Under the pieces are notes generated by a model. It did not search any database and was not told where the DNA came from. It saw only the letters and a program-made list of their open reading frames with translations. A DNA stretch of 64,000 nt, from NCBI RefSeq assembly GCF_000003815.2, contig NC_049990.1, forward strand, positions 6,355,497 to 6,419,496, in the 5' to 3' direction. This DNA is from Branchiostoma floridae. Taxonomy: Eukaryota > Chordata > Leptocardii > Amphioxiformes > Branchiostomatidae. Positions 34,001 through 43,869 of the stretch are shown here, in pieces. Numbering within the stretch: position 1 is the first letter of the stretch; each line of letters begins with the position of its first letter. The position numbers and the translations under genes were made by a program.

Positions 34001-34191
34001 CTTGCAATAACGTGACTTAGTTTAGCAATCACAACAAATACACATTACTTTATCAGGACTGTCCAGCACTACCGTTTGAGACGACGTTCTTGCAGCGTAA
34101 CGCCCCGTCTGTCGGAGGGTTCCTGAAGTTCCTGGGTCTGACACCCATTGTCGCAGGCGTGGGGGCATTTGCTCTGAAGGGTAAACTGTAG
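20360..34191 (+). CDS. MAO: Monoamine oxidase (flavin-containing), complete, 16 exons, 512 aa
   Basis: Exons: 20360-20402, 21009-21103, 21675-21812, 22836-22937, 23342-23433, 23776-23879, 24251-24288, 24781-24930, 25197-25356, 25640-25736 (or 26170-26257), 27352-27405, 27687-27744, 31342-31439, 31872-31983, 33764-33826, 34057-34191. Phases fit throughout. It oxidatively deaminates amines (serotonin, dopamine, tyramine, phenylethylamine) at the mitochondrial outer membrane. Visible: the FAD-binding [15 protein letters not shown] at the N-terminus and [15 protein letters not shown] with the covalent FAD Cys395; Lys294 (human MAO-B Lys296); aromatic-cage Tyr396 and Tyr433; and a hydrophobic C-terminal tail anchor. 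The residue matching MAO-B Ile199/MAO-A Phe208 is Cys197. Length fits human MAO (520-527). Candidate poly(A) signals lie at 35505, 35744 and 35861. Confidence 0.97.
20656..20819. mobile_element. Family D MITE, copy 1 (MAO intron 1)
   Basis: Inverted repeat of about 37 bp with two mismatches: AATCTCCAAGCAGATCCTAC at the left and its complement at the right. The interior has CACACTCCTAGGCCGGCTTC. Two more copies lie at 42353-42519 and 42530-42920. Confidence 0.85.
22513..22735. repeat. Family F repeat (MAO intron 3)
   Basis: Runs from TACTGTACATGTAAATGG to AATTTACAGTATTA, with GTTCGCxGTGGTTTTGAGTT repeated inside. Related copies or fragments lie at 12345, 26300-26390, 38095-38285 (inverted), 46013-46125 and about 63793-63870. 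Confidence 0.7.
23461..23635. mobile_element. Family E MITE, copy 1 (MAO intron 5)
   Basis: Begins GCTAGTTCACCTTTATCCG and ends in a degenerate inverted form (GGTTAAAGGAGAACTAGT). A better preserved copy is at 34620-34823; half copies lie at 44308-44410 and 48474-48600. Confidence 0.7.
24984..25046. repeat. (CA)n microsatellite (MAO intron 8)
   Basis: CA dinucleotides with one GTGCG interruption near 25021. Confidence 0.95.
25766..26073. mobile_element. Family A MITE, copy 3 (308 bp)
   Basis: AGGCCACACCGACTTAATTT at the left and GACAGTGTGGCCT at the right. It lies between MAO exons 10a and 10b. Confidence 0.85.
26170..26257 (+). CDS. MAO: MAO alternative exon 10b (mutually exclusive with 25640-25736)
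   Basis: TTTCTCAG acceptor, 88 nt, then GG and a GTAAAG donor. It enters in phase 1 and leaves in phase 2, as does exon 10a. It encodes [14 protein letters not shown] then [15 protein letters not shown]; exon 10a encodes [17 protein letters not shown] then [15 protein letters not shown]. The DDTKPDG halves are also close at DNA level, so this is a duplicated exon. Exons 10a (97 nt) and 10b (88 nt) both leave remainder 1, so using both would break the frame. Exon 10b gives a 509-residue enzyme. At the place of human MAO-B Tyr326/MAO-A Ile335, 10a has Phe324 and 10b has Ile321. A family A MITE separates the two. Confidence 0.85.
28528..28604. repeat. Hairpin TTTTCACTC...GAGTGAAAA followed by a TTTC microsatellite
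   Basis: TTTTCACTC (28528) pairs with GAGTGAAAA (ending 28560), with an inner GTACC/GGTAC pair. A short (TTTC)n run follows. Probably part of an unnamed repeat in the 3.6-kb MAO intron 12. Confidence 0.6.
28963..29214 (+). promoter_or_regulatory. Candidate regulatory element with two perfect CArG boxes (MAO intron 12)
   Basis: CCATATATGG occurs at 28963-28972 and 28999-29008, 36 bp apart; both fit the SRF site CC(A/T)6GG. CG-rich sequence surrounds them. Downstream are ATTGG (29123) and CCAAT (29141), and a strong donor-like AAAAGTAAGTG near 29211. This could be an internal promoter or a repeat. Function is not shown. Confidence 0.3.
32515..32877. mobile_element. Family A MITE, copy 4 (363 bp), diverged
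   Basis: AGGCCACACCGATTTAATTT at the left, AATTGGTGTGGCCT at the right. The inverted ends extend further than in the other copies (TTCTGGTTCACGGATT), while the interior differs. It lies in MAO intron 14. Confidence 0.75.
33432..33464. repeat. Perfect 11-bp hairpin AGGGGACTGTC/GACAGTCCCCT
   Basis: Stem of 11 bp with an 11-nt loop in MAO intron 14. A hairpin of similar design (AGGGGAGTCGGC) is at 51806-51854. Confidence 0.7.
33535..33730. repeat. Dispersed repeat (family C), copy 1
   Basis: About 200 bp (TTCAGCACCAAGGACAGGG to CTTTCCTGTTAGTAATTGC), nearly identical to 37600-37797 in the neighbouring gene. The close match suggests recent spread. Confidence 0.8.
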
Positions 34192-34985
34192 CCGCCATCT
34201 TGTACAGCTGATCAAGGTCAGGAGATTATGCAGACGATGGCAAAATTGTTATGCATGATTTCAATGTGCAGAAAATTTATTTAATAACTGATTTAAGAAA
34301 GAACAAAACTTTAAGGTTAGAAAAAAAAGCCTGGAGAAATGATTAAAAGCAATTTTCAACTTATCATTACTGTAGGAATGGGAAAGTGTTTGCTCTGAAG
34401 AGTACTTAAGCTGTATACATAGCTGCCATCTTGTAAAGGCTGAGTTGGTGGATTCAAGGTTAGGAGAATGCAGACAATGACAAAGTTGTTACGCATGGTT
34501 TCAATGTGCAGAAAATTATGATTTAAGGACGAACAAAACTTTAAGACTGGAGAAATACTTAAATGCCTCAGAGTAAGATGTAGGCGCCATCTTGTGGGGC
34601 TGAGTACTTATTATATAATGTTAGTTCACCTTTATCTGCGGGGTAACCTATATCCATTGTGTTGCTAAACAGGGTATCCAGGGATATCAAGTCGATAGAC
34701 GGTAGTTTCAAATTGTACTATTTTCAAAATATTGCAGTTTGAAACCATCATCTGCTTTCGCTAAATACGTTGTTCTTAAAAAGAACGGATAAAGGTTACC
34801 CTACGGATAAAGGTGAACTAACGTTAGGTGGATACAAGGTCATAAGAATGCAGAGCATAGGAAAGTTGTTCTTATGCATCATTCTAATGTGCAGAAAATT
34901 ATGATTTAAGAAAGAACAAAACTTTAAGATTGGAGAAATACTAAAAGCCTGGTGAAATGATTAAAAGCAATTTTCAACTTATTAT
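34168..34985 (+). repeat. Three direct copies of the MAO CDS end and 3'UTR
   Basis: TTTGCTCTGAAG occurs in the last coding codons (34168) and again at 34389; GCCATCTTGT recurs at about 34191, 34421 and 34583. Each is followed by AGGAGAxTATGCAGAC, CAATGTGCAGAAAATT and GAACAAAACTTTAAG. The duplicated unit therefore includes the last codons and stop. The third copy is split by a family E MITE. Confidence 0.8.
34620..34823. mobile_element. Family E MITE, copy 2
   Basis: GTTAGTTCACCTTTATCTG at the left, CGGATAAAGGTGAACTAACG at the right, a good inverted repeat with GGGGTAACC/GGTTACCC next to it. Inserted in the third MAO 3'UTR repeat. From 34986 to 36357 only AT-rich spacer is seen, with a weak duplication at 35852-35915 and 35987-36050. 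Confidence 0.8.
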
Positions 34986-36357
34986 TATAATTGTATGTAA
35001 AATGGAAAATGTACACAAATATTCCACTATGTTGTGATTAAAGTACAACCTTGAGTGTAAAAAAAGACGAAGGTCTTGTTGCTATGGTCATGTGGTATTC
35101 AATTTATTGGTTTTGATATCAAATGAACAATTATTCTACTTCATCAAGGTATAGGGTAAATTTGAAAGTATCTTATTAATATGATTATTAGATCTTTGCA
35201 GTATGAAGAACAAACATTTCTGATTGACTAGAAGAGAAAGGGTCACAGTATTTTCATGTGGTTCATAAATATGTAATCATTATGCTCAGTGCATGTTTCA
35301 CCAATGCAAGGAATGATAGTGCTGAAAATTAAAAACTGCCATAGGAATAAACACATTCTTAAGCTTGATACGCTATAAGAAACGTAGTTCATAATTTAAA
35401 CCTTTAAATTCATTCTTCAAACCTTACCATGATTTGCATGATTGTAGTAAATCGTGCAGTTTCACTTCAATTTTCTTAGTCTTCTTGTTTAGTTTCGTCT
35501 CTAAATAAAATGATTTTATCTCCTGCATGTAACATGTTTTTTTGTAAATGGTTGGCTCTGATATCATTGTTCACCACCAATTACTGTAAAAGGATATAAA
35601 ATGTTTGCTTGGATTTAATTTCTTGGAAGGAAGAAAATGGAGTGTTCACAGTAGGTTGCTTGAATCTGACATGCAGCATTTCACTATATAAGAGAAAATA
35701 TCTGCTTCTAAATTCACAGTGAAGATTAATCACTGTAAAAAATGAAAATAAAACTTCCTCATTGAGGTTACAGCTGCCTCAGGATATTTTAGTGTTATCC
35801 GTTGTGTCTTTTATGATTAATTTTGGTAATTGTACTATAACAGTACTAATGAATGTATTGCGTGAAAATAAACTAAAAAAAATCCCGTCAGTTCACTTAT
35901 GACATCTTTTCATTATGATCCTTTATATACTATATATTGTGTGTTTTATCATTTGGTATATATTATGTAGTATATTAAGCAACAAGGTATTGTATGAAAA
36001 TGAACTGGAAAAAATCATGTCAGTTCACTAAGGATAGCTTTTCATTTGCGGATATTTCTCAATTGTTTGTTCTGGCCGCAAAGTTTTCCCTCTTTCACAT
36101 CCTACCGCCTGGAATGAGTTTGAAGCTTTGAAGCTGTTTCTAATCTGTCTGGAGTAGACCTACCTGATGAATAAATATCATCTTTCTCATACCATAGAAT
36201 GCCAGCAATTTGTTAATTTCGCTTATTACGCACAAGAAATACCAGGTATAATATGCAGACAATTAGTGGCTAAGACTGCATTGGGCAGGTAGGCTTGCTT
36301 GTTGTCGCCAACATCAGAATATATTTGCCGCGAACGCAGGCGGCGGTATAATCTGAG

Positions 36358-38612
36358 ATGGCAAACGTTTACGAACAGGCTTGGGGATCTGGCATACAGA
36401 TACGAGTCATCGATCCGGATCAGAACGTGGATCCGATGGGCGATATTTACGAGCAGGCTTGTGAATATAACATCCCGATCCAGATCCCTCTGGATCCAGA
36501 TCAAAATGTAGATCTGGAGGGAGATGTCTATGAGCAGGCTTGCGATTGGAGATCCAATGTCCAGATCCAAGCCCCAAGTCTGGATCAGAATATAGATCTG
36601 GTGGAAGATGTCTACGAGCAGGCTTGCGATTGGAGATCCGACGTCCAGATCCATGCCCCGGGTCAGGATCAGAATCCGGATCCCAATAGAGAGATGGTTT
36701 ACGAGCAGGCTTGCGATTGGGGACCTGGGATCCCAACGCAAGCCCCGGATCCAAATCAGGACGCAGATCCAGTGGGAGGGGTCTACGAGCAGGCCTGGGG
36801 ATCTAATGTCCAGATCCAAGGCTGTCCTGGTCAGGATCAGAATATCGATCCACGCCTGTGGATCCCACTGAGGGAGCGTCGTGGCCGGGAAGGCTTCGGG
36901 ACGACCGGGCGCAGCGGTAACGTGCCGCACGGTCGGCCTGCCCGCGACCGAAGCCCGGTGTTGGTGTTCGCGACGGTGCCCGGGGGGCCGGACGGAGCAA
37001 CAAGCGACTCACCGGAACCGGAACCGGCTGGACCGGTACCCGACCCTGCGCCGGATGGAACCGACCCTGCCCCAGGTGGACCGCAACCGGGAGAGGTTCT
37101 GAACCCACTGTATGTCTCTGATCTCCCTCCAGGTAAGCACTCTATTTTGCATTATGTATTTACCACTCACTCAGATATGCATTCACCCACACTCAAACAT
37201 TGCTTGCTCACACTTGCTCACACACTCATTTACTCTCATTCACTCACACACACACACACACACCATTCGCAATCGCTAACACGTGCTCACACACTTATTC
37301 ACTCATATTGTTTCACACAGTCAATCATATTTGTAACTCTCATTCACACAATCACCCACTCTCTCATCACCCACATACACATACACAACATTCGCTCACG
37401 CTCACTCATTTTCTGATTCACTCGCTCACCATCACACTCATTCTTTTGCTTTATTGCTTTATTGTTTCTGTTAGCTATTTTCATAAGTTCTAAAGCAGAA
37501 AATATTCATACCTTTATACTGTTTTGTAGGTGTTTTTATTCCATGTGTACAGCACATGTGTAGACCTACAGGAAGGAATATATAATACAATTATAACCCT
37601 TACAAGGATGATGTTTTCAGCACCAGGGACAGGGATGGTGTATTTTCATTCTTGAGGGATTCTTTTGTAGCCTGGGTTCCATCCGGCTAGAAGTTGCATA
37701 ATACTACCAGGAAGAAGCATGGCACAATTAACTGCCTCTATGTACCTTTATACATCCTATGTTATTCCTTTCTTTCCTGTTAGTAATTGCACAAAAAGCC
37801 CCGAAAAGAAACTAAAAACCTTATTAATAAGCTTGTTGTCTTTGAATGCATCATTATCGAAACCTTTTTAAACATGGTTGAACAGTCGTGGATGTCTGAA
37901 GTGTGCATACCTCAGAAATTACTGTTGCTGCACAAGTAAATCTCCTTAAATTCATTGTTTATTTATTTATTTGGCGGAACTGTTATGATTAGTGGCAATA
38001 TTATGGATGTTACCAGGTACTAGTACACGATCATGCACTTGATTAAGAATACAAGTACTTCTGTACAGTACATGCAGAAATGTTTTTGTGTTCTCATTTT
38101 TGCAAGGCTACTTCAATGCAAATGCAAATACAAAACCACTGTGAACATTTTTCCATGACAGTATGTGACTACAGTGTATGGCGCTACCGCAAACTCAAAA
38201 CCACTGAGAACACTACATTTTCCCTGCTACTGCGAAATGAAATCGCCGCTAACGTTAAATGAATAATTGAATTTACAGTAAATGACCTGTATCTTTTACT
38301 TCTTTAGGCAATGTCCGAAACAACGTGGTCTGTAAAGGTGGGTTGTCACTCTGCCGTCTGGTCTGCATCGTCGTGGGAACCATCGCCATAGCAACACTGG
38401 CAGTGCCTCTCACTCTGATGGAAATGCAATCCTCCTACCAGGATAATGCAGGGGTAAGAGTTATCGTTTCCCCTGTATTTGTCTTTATAGCTGTTGACTG
38501 CACACCTTTATTTGTACTATTGGGTTTCTTGATAGATTGCTTGATTGATTAATCTATCATTTGCACATTCATGTTATTGCTTATTAGCTTTGCCAAGAAG
38601 GTTATGTTTTAT

Positions 38613-38681
<69 letters not shown>

Positions 38682-41600
38682 AAGAGTGTGACTGTGTGTG
38701 TGTGTGTGTGTGTGTTTGTGTGTGTTTTAGAGTGTGTGTATGTGTGTCTGTGTTTGTGTGTCAGCTGTGAGAGAGAGAGAGAGTGTGTGTTTGTGAGTGA
38801 GAGAGAGAGTGTGTGTGTGTTTGTGTGTGTGTTAGTGAGTGTTTTTGTGTCTGTTTGTCTGTCTGCCTGTCTCAAGATGAACAGCATATAACTTGAGACA
38901 TGAATTTTTAGATGAGCCTTGATATTTGGTATGTTGCTGGTGTTGGTGATATTCCTAATGCACTTTCTTAGATAAAACACACTACATACCGCATGATTAA
39001 ACAATTCCACTTGTTCCCACCATACAGACGGTGACAATTGTGCGACACCAGCCCGGCTGGCAAACCTCCCAACCCGCGCCGAAACCCAACAAGGACAAGC
39101 CGGCAGCTCCTCGTGTGACTGCGGTGAGTGGGAACAGATCTCTCCCACTCCATACACTTCAATCAGTTGGTTCTCCGATTAAAAAAAAGTTTGCAAAACC
39201 TTAGCTGGAAAAACTTGATGATAATGAAAGCTGAGGACCAGGTTTGCGTCTAGACGTCTTGTTGCATTCAGTTTTATGGGGTGAATACACTGTCATATTC
39301 AACTTTTCCTCCCTACCATTTTAAGAGCTTTTTTATGTTGTCACCTTGCTATACTTTCACTTTTAAAAAAGCCAAGAACCCAGAAATTAGATTGAAAATG
39401 GCCATCTGTAACATTTGTTTTACATGGCCACAAACCTCTTGCCACAGAAGCCCTGACATTGCTCTTTAATTTCCGTAATTAGTTTCAGTATCTGTGTGCT
39501 ATTATATACACATGTCAGCTTACTTGCAGCCATTGGCTGAATTGATAGAGCTACTTACAATGTTTCCACATCAAGTATTTATGTAAAAACTTGGTTAATG
39601 GTTTAAATAATTAGGAATATACAAACTGTCGTGACTAATGCTTTATACAAAACTAAGCAGTCTTGAGATGGGAAAGGTTCTGGACAGTAGGGCATTATGC
39701 CTTAATCTTGCTGAAAATACTACAACAGGAAAGACCCACTTATTATGTAAAATTGTTGGGTCCTCAGCCACTCAGGATGATCTTACTGAGTTTGAATTGC
39801 AACAGTACCACTGTTACAGGTGAACCCAGTGCCTGGCCAAGAAGAAGACAAGCCAGCCTCCGTGGACGTTCCCAATCCTGTGCCGAGTGCAAGCTGCGAT
39901 GGTATGTTATACGTTACTGTATTTTCTTGAATCAAATACACACTTTTAAAACTTTTTAAAGCTCTGCAAGTCATTGACAAAGTTGGGGTGCATATATTAC
40001 TTTGTTTCAGGTTCTTGTGATGTATTTCTTACTGGGATCAGGACCATATAGTGGAGATTGGTAGCTTGAAGGATTCAAAACTATGCACACATTTTGTGTG
40101 CAAAAGTTCTTCAACTGACTCTGAGTACAGTAGTGACTGCTGTTTTTTGAGAGGACAATGTCTGTCTGCAAGATAACTACATTTGTACTTAATTTTGTAA
40201 CTTGTGGTTGGTGATTCAGAAGGAAAAACACGATAGCAAGATGTCTTCTTTAGTTTGATTTTCACTAAATTAGATTTTTCAATAAACTAGACTTAAAACA
40301 GTTCATTTTCTACATGAATTTTTGGGAATTTCTTTTGCTAAATGTAGGCGTGGAAGATGATGGCACCAAGGCTGGGATTGTGAAGATTCGTACCTACGGA
40401 TTGGAGAAGACGGAGTCCCGTCCCCGTGGTGTTGACGTGTCCTTCGACAACAAGATCTTTGTCACCGACAGCGTGAAACGCCTTGTGCAGGTGCAGTAAT
40501 TCTCATTTTTAGCATTACCATGTCTTAATGTCATTTCCTTGCTCTCAGACGATGAAAAAAAGATTCTCGATCTATGTATATTACATGCTTATAGATTTAA
40601 CCTTAATCTAATTTATAGTCAAGTCAAGATTTAACCGCTGCAATGGCTGAGTGGGTAACTAATCCTATGCGTCATCAGGCGCGGTAAGGGTTTAACTAAC
40701 TAACTAACTAATAAAAGTGATCCTCTTAATAGGTGTACAACATGCGTGGCGTTCACCTCTGCCAGTTCCCGACGGTTCTGCCGGGCGGCGCCGAGATCAA
40801 GCCGTGGGACGTGTCGCTCACCGGAGACGGCCACATGTGGGTGGTGGGTACGGACGACCGCCACTACGAGCACGTCGTGCAGTATGGAAGGGACGGCCGC
40901 CCAACCGCCAGATTCAGCATCGGCAACACCCTGTACATTGTTTGTTTGTTTCGTTCGATCTTCATTAGTTATTAGAATTTTTTATCAATCAGTGATTACT
41001 TTTTTCAGTGAACTCACGTACCTCCAAATTTTTTATGTCTATCAGTCCATCTTGATCACAGAGTGACCCATTCTCAGCTTCAGCATTGGCAATACCCTGT
41101 AAATTGTTTCATTTCATTTTATTCATTTAACCAGGGACAACATGTTGTCAAGGAATGAATAATCCAATGCTGTCGTGATGTCATGTAAATGCAGATATTT
41201 TTGTGTTGGAAATTACAGTTTAACTAGTTCAATAATGACTTCTACCAACACAGATGAACTTTCAAGTTAAGACAATGGTGGACCGATAGTTTTCAACAAA
41301 CATGAGTCAATTAGTACCGTTTATTTGCAGCTACATCAATGGCATCGCTGCAGACCCCAGCAACAACCGTGTGATCGTGACCCACTCCGACGGCTACGAC
41401 GGGCAGCTGAACGTCTACCACCCTGACGGAAGCCTCCTGGTCAGCCTCGGCGAGGAGCAGAGGATGTCGGCACCGCTCTTCGTCGCCGTCGGCAACGAGG
41501 GAACCATCGTGGCGTCTGACGTGCGCACCTACAACATCTACGCCTACGCGGAGACCGGGCAGTTCCTCTTCAAGGTTTTTTTATTTTTTATTTTATCTAA

Positions 41601-42347
41601 GAAAACGCAAATCATGTCCTGGACAAGAGGTACACTGGAAAAACTACTATGATAGATTATTCTCATTAATTATGCAAATGTCTATTTAAGTTTCTAATTA
41701 GTACAACTTGGTTGTATACAATACCTTTTAAGCATTATTTTCACTATATTTCTACTAAAAGCACAAAATCCCACCATCATACAGAACGTGGGACAGTTCA
41801 TTAACCACTGCCTTCAGAAGAAGTCAAACCCGACAATAGTATCCATAGTACATGTATCACGTAGTTGATTAGACACTAGTTTTACATGTATGACACGTTA
41901 CTCTATTTACTTCTCTTAGTTCTTGAGATGCAATTAGCCCTCGGGCATGATTTTGCAAATAAACATTATTATCTCTCTGCTTAATTAAACATTATCTGTA
42001 GAGGAGAGAAGAGGTGAACCCCTAATCAATTAATGTATATAGTAGCTGTCTCTTAATAAATAAGGCATCTAAAGAGTTAAAATATTCAATTCCTCAAGGT
42101 CGGCGGGTTCGGCAGCGGCGAGGGCACCATGTACCGTCCCAAGGGCGTCTGCGTGACCAAGTCTGGTGACATCGTGGTGGCCGACTCCGACAACCAGCGC
42201 CTGGTGGTGTTCACGAGCCGCGGGGAGTACCGCCGCCAGATCACCACCGGGATGAGCGACATGCAGGGGGTCGCCGCCGGGCCTGACGGACAGATCGTGG
42301 TGGTGGACCGCAACGAGCGAACTGTCACCATCTTCCCCCGGTACTGA
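36358..42347 (+). CDS. Type II membrane protein: YEQA repeats, one TM helix, NHL beta-propeller (644 aa)
   Basis: Exons: 36358-37132, 38308-38453, 39028-39123, 39820-39901, 40348-40490, 40733-40932, 41331-41574, 42099-42347; phases fit. An in-frame TAA nine bases upstream fixes the start. Residues 1-160 hold six units of 26-29 residues centred on (D/N/G)VYEQA(C/W), with Tyr at 5, 31, 58, 86, 115 and 143, then a Pro-rich stretch and [11 protein letters not shown]. Residues about 273-295 ([18 protein letters not shown]) form the only membrane helix. With no signal peptide the N-terminus should be cytoplasmic. Residues 367-644 resemble NHL repeats ([60 protein letters not shown]) and would form an extracellular propeller. 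Many chordate NHL proteins bind ligands or RNA; no function can be assigned here. I cannot name an orthologue. Confidence 0.85.
37140..37445. repeat. Low-complexity CACT/CACA-rich tract (NHL gene intron 1)
   Basis: Imperfect CACTCA/CACACA units over 300 bp, beginning right after the exon 1 donor. Confidence 0.8.
37600..37797. repeat. Dispersed repeat (family C), copy 2
   Basis: Near-identical to 33535-33730, same orientation. Confidence 0.8.
38095..38285. repeat. Family F repeat, inverted orientation
   Basis: AAAACCACTGTGAACATTTTTCC and CAAACTCAAAACCACTGAG are the complement of the family F core. It ends with TTTACAGTAAATG, directly before the exon 2 acceptor region. Confidence 0.65.
38612..38870. 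repeat. Compound (TG)n/(GA)n microsatellite (NHL gene intron 2)
   Basis: Alternating TG and GA runs over about 250 bp. The Cys/Val-rich and Ser/Leu-rich open frames here are artefacts. Confidence 0.95.
41075..41110 (+). repeat. Partial duplicate of NHL gene exon 6 end
   Basis: TTCAGCATTGGCAATACCCT then GTAAATTG repeats, with few changes, the end of exon 6 and its donor (TTCAGCATCGGCAACACCCT then GTACATTG, 40913-40940), about 165 bp downstream. Confidence 0.6.
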
Positions 42348-42352
42348 TCAGG

Positions 42353-42519
42353 AATCTCCAGGCAGATTGACCAGTGGAATAAGGTAGTACCAAACTGGCC
42401 AAGGAATGTAGTCAGCCGAAAGGTGTCCATTTAGCAGCAAAACACACTCCTAGGCTGGCTTCACTCCTCTGCCAGCTTTTGATACTATCTTATGCTACCA
42501 TAGGATCTGCTTGGAGATT
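42353..42519. mobile_element. Family D MITE, copy 2, starting 5 bp after the NHL gene stop codon
   Basis: AATCTCCAGGCAGATTGACC at the left, GGATCTGCTTGGAGATT at the right. Its position means the NHL mRNA 3'UTR would begin with MITE sequence. Confidence 0.8.
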
Positions 42520-42529
42520 GCTGATCGGG

Positions 42530-42920
42530 AATCTCCAGGCAGATGTACCAGTGGCTTAACCCTTAAACTGAGTTTCTGCCCTATAAAATGCTATCAGTGC
42601 CAGAGTTGGCCACTGACCTCTAAAAAGAACCCCCTGAACAAGGCCGGAGTCCCTTACTTCCGGGTTCGTGCGCTACACATGCACAAAGCTGCTACTTCGA
42701 TATATCCAGGTGCGACACACGGCATGTATATGTGTGCGTGCTGGATAAATCCGGGCTTGGCAGTTTAAGGGTTAAGATAGTATCAAAGCTGGCTAAGGAG
42801 TACAGCTGGCCAAAGGGAGTCATCAGCCAAACTGGTAGCCAAACGCACTCCTAGGCCGGCTTCACTCCTCAGGCAGCTTTTGATACTATCTTATGCTACC
42901 ATAGGATCTGCTGGGAGATT
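42530..42920. mobile_element. Family D MITE, copy 3, carrying a nested element
   Basis: Directly follows copy 2 (short spacer TGCTGATCGGG), with the same ends. Split by the TTAA-flanked element at 42556-42775. Confidence 0.8.
42556..42775. mobile_element. piggyBac-like MITE (TTAA-flanked) nested in family D
   Basis: TTAACCCTTAAACTG at the left and CAGTTTAAGGGTTAA at the right: TTAA target duplication plus CCC ends, the piggyBac hallmark. No transposase is encoded. From 42921 to 43600 nothing else is recognised. Confidence 0.75.
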
Positions 42921-43763
42921 AACTCATCTGATGAGTTGGGCTAAGTCACCATCAGCCCGAGTGTTATGCTTTTTTGTGCCTCACCGGGTCCAGTAGATGT
43001 AGTTGTGCAAAATGCTGCATGTTTTAGTTTGAGGATCTGGCAACTTATGTTCTTGATATCAGCCCTTTCTATGGCCATAAAAATGTATTGTATTAGTTTG
43101 AAGTGTTAACTACCACAATGTCATGAACTAATTTAAATGTCATGTAATTTTGCAGTGGCACATATGGCATGTACTTCGGGTACCAGACAATGTGAATTTC
43201 AAAGTAAAAGTAGACTTTGATTGACATGTAAACTTTTTCCTCCAATTAGATGGAAAATTTATTTGTTCTGCCAGTATTCTAGAGACTGACTTAAGAAGAG
43301 TATGTGATGGCTGTCACTCAAAAGCATTGGATGTAATATCAAACTCTTATCTATGGCAGTTGTAGAGAGAGAATTGTCTTTAAATATTGTTAAAGTAAGC
43401 TTATATATTTGTATTTGAGTAGAACCTAAACAATTCCACCAATAACTATCTATTGCTTCATATAATGTATGATTGTTTTACAAAAACAGGCTGCTTCATG
43501 TAAAGCAAAGCCCAAATATACCAACATGATGTTGGGAATGAATCTGCAAGGGCATTAGTTGGAAAATCGTACTCTGAATAGAAAGAAAATCAAGTCAACA
43601 TTTTACATGTGCTTTTTTTTATTTCTGTCAGCTCTCTTGTGCAGTTTGCCTGTTTTATTTAGAAAATGTACGCACGTGTATACACACGCACACAGTGCAC
43701 AAGTGCAAAGTTTAACATAAAGCTTACACACACACACATAATATATATAGCTATATAGTGACC

Positions 43764-43841
43764 AGTCTAATATGATTTTTTTCTTTTTTTTGCCATAGAC
43801 TTGCTTTAACACACTTCTAACCATTTTTCCGAACAAATAAA
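43764..43841 (-). pseudogene. Duplicated fragment of the TLC gene last-exon end
   Basis: About 78 bp on the minus strand reads FGKMVRSVLKQV then a Lys run, matching the real C-terminus FGKMVRSVLKLV at 43870-43946. It lies about 100 bp downstream of the true stop codon in the 3'UTR. TTTATT at 43618 (AATAAA on minus) is a possible poly(A) signal. Confidence 0.7.
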
Positions 43842-43869
43842 CAAAATAAACATACTGTATATAGTCGTT

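Noticed and set aside
43603-43836. Separate minus-strand gene starting MFGKMVRSVL
   Set aside because: It is a partial duplicate of the TLC gene last exon in its 3'UTR, followed by low-complexity sequence.
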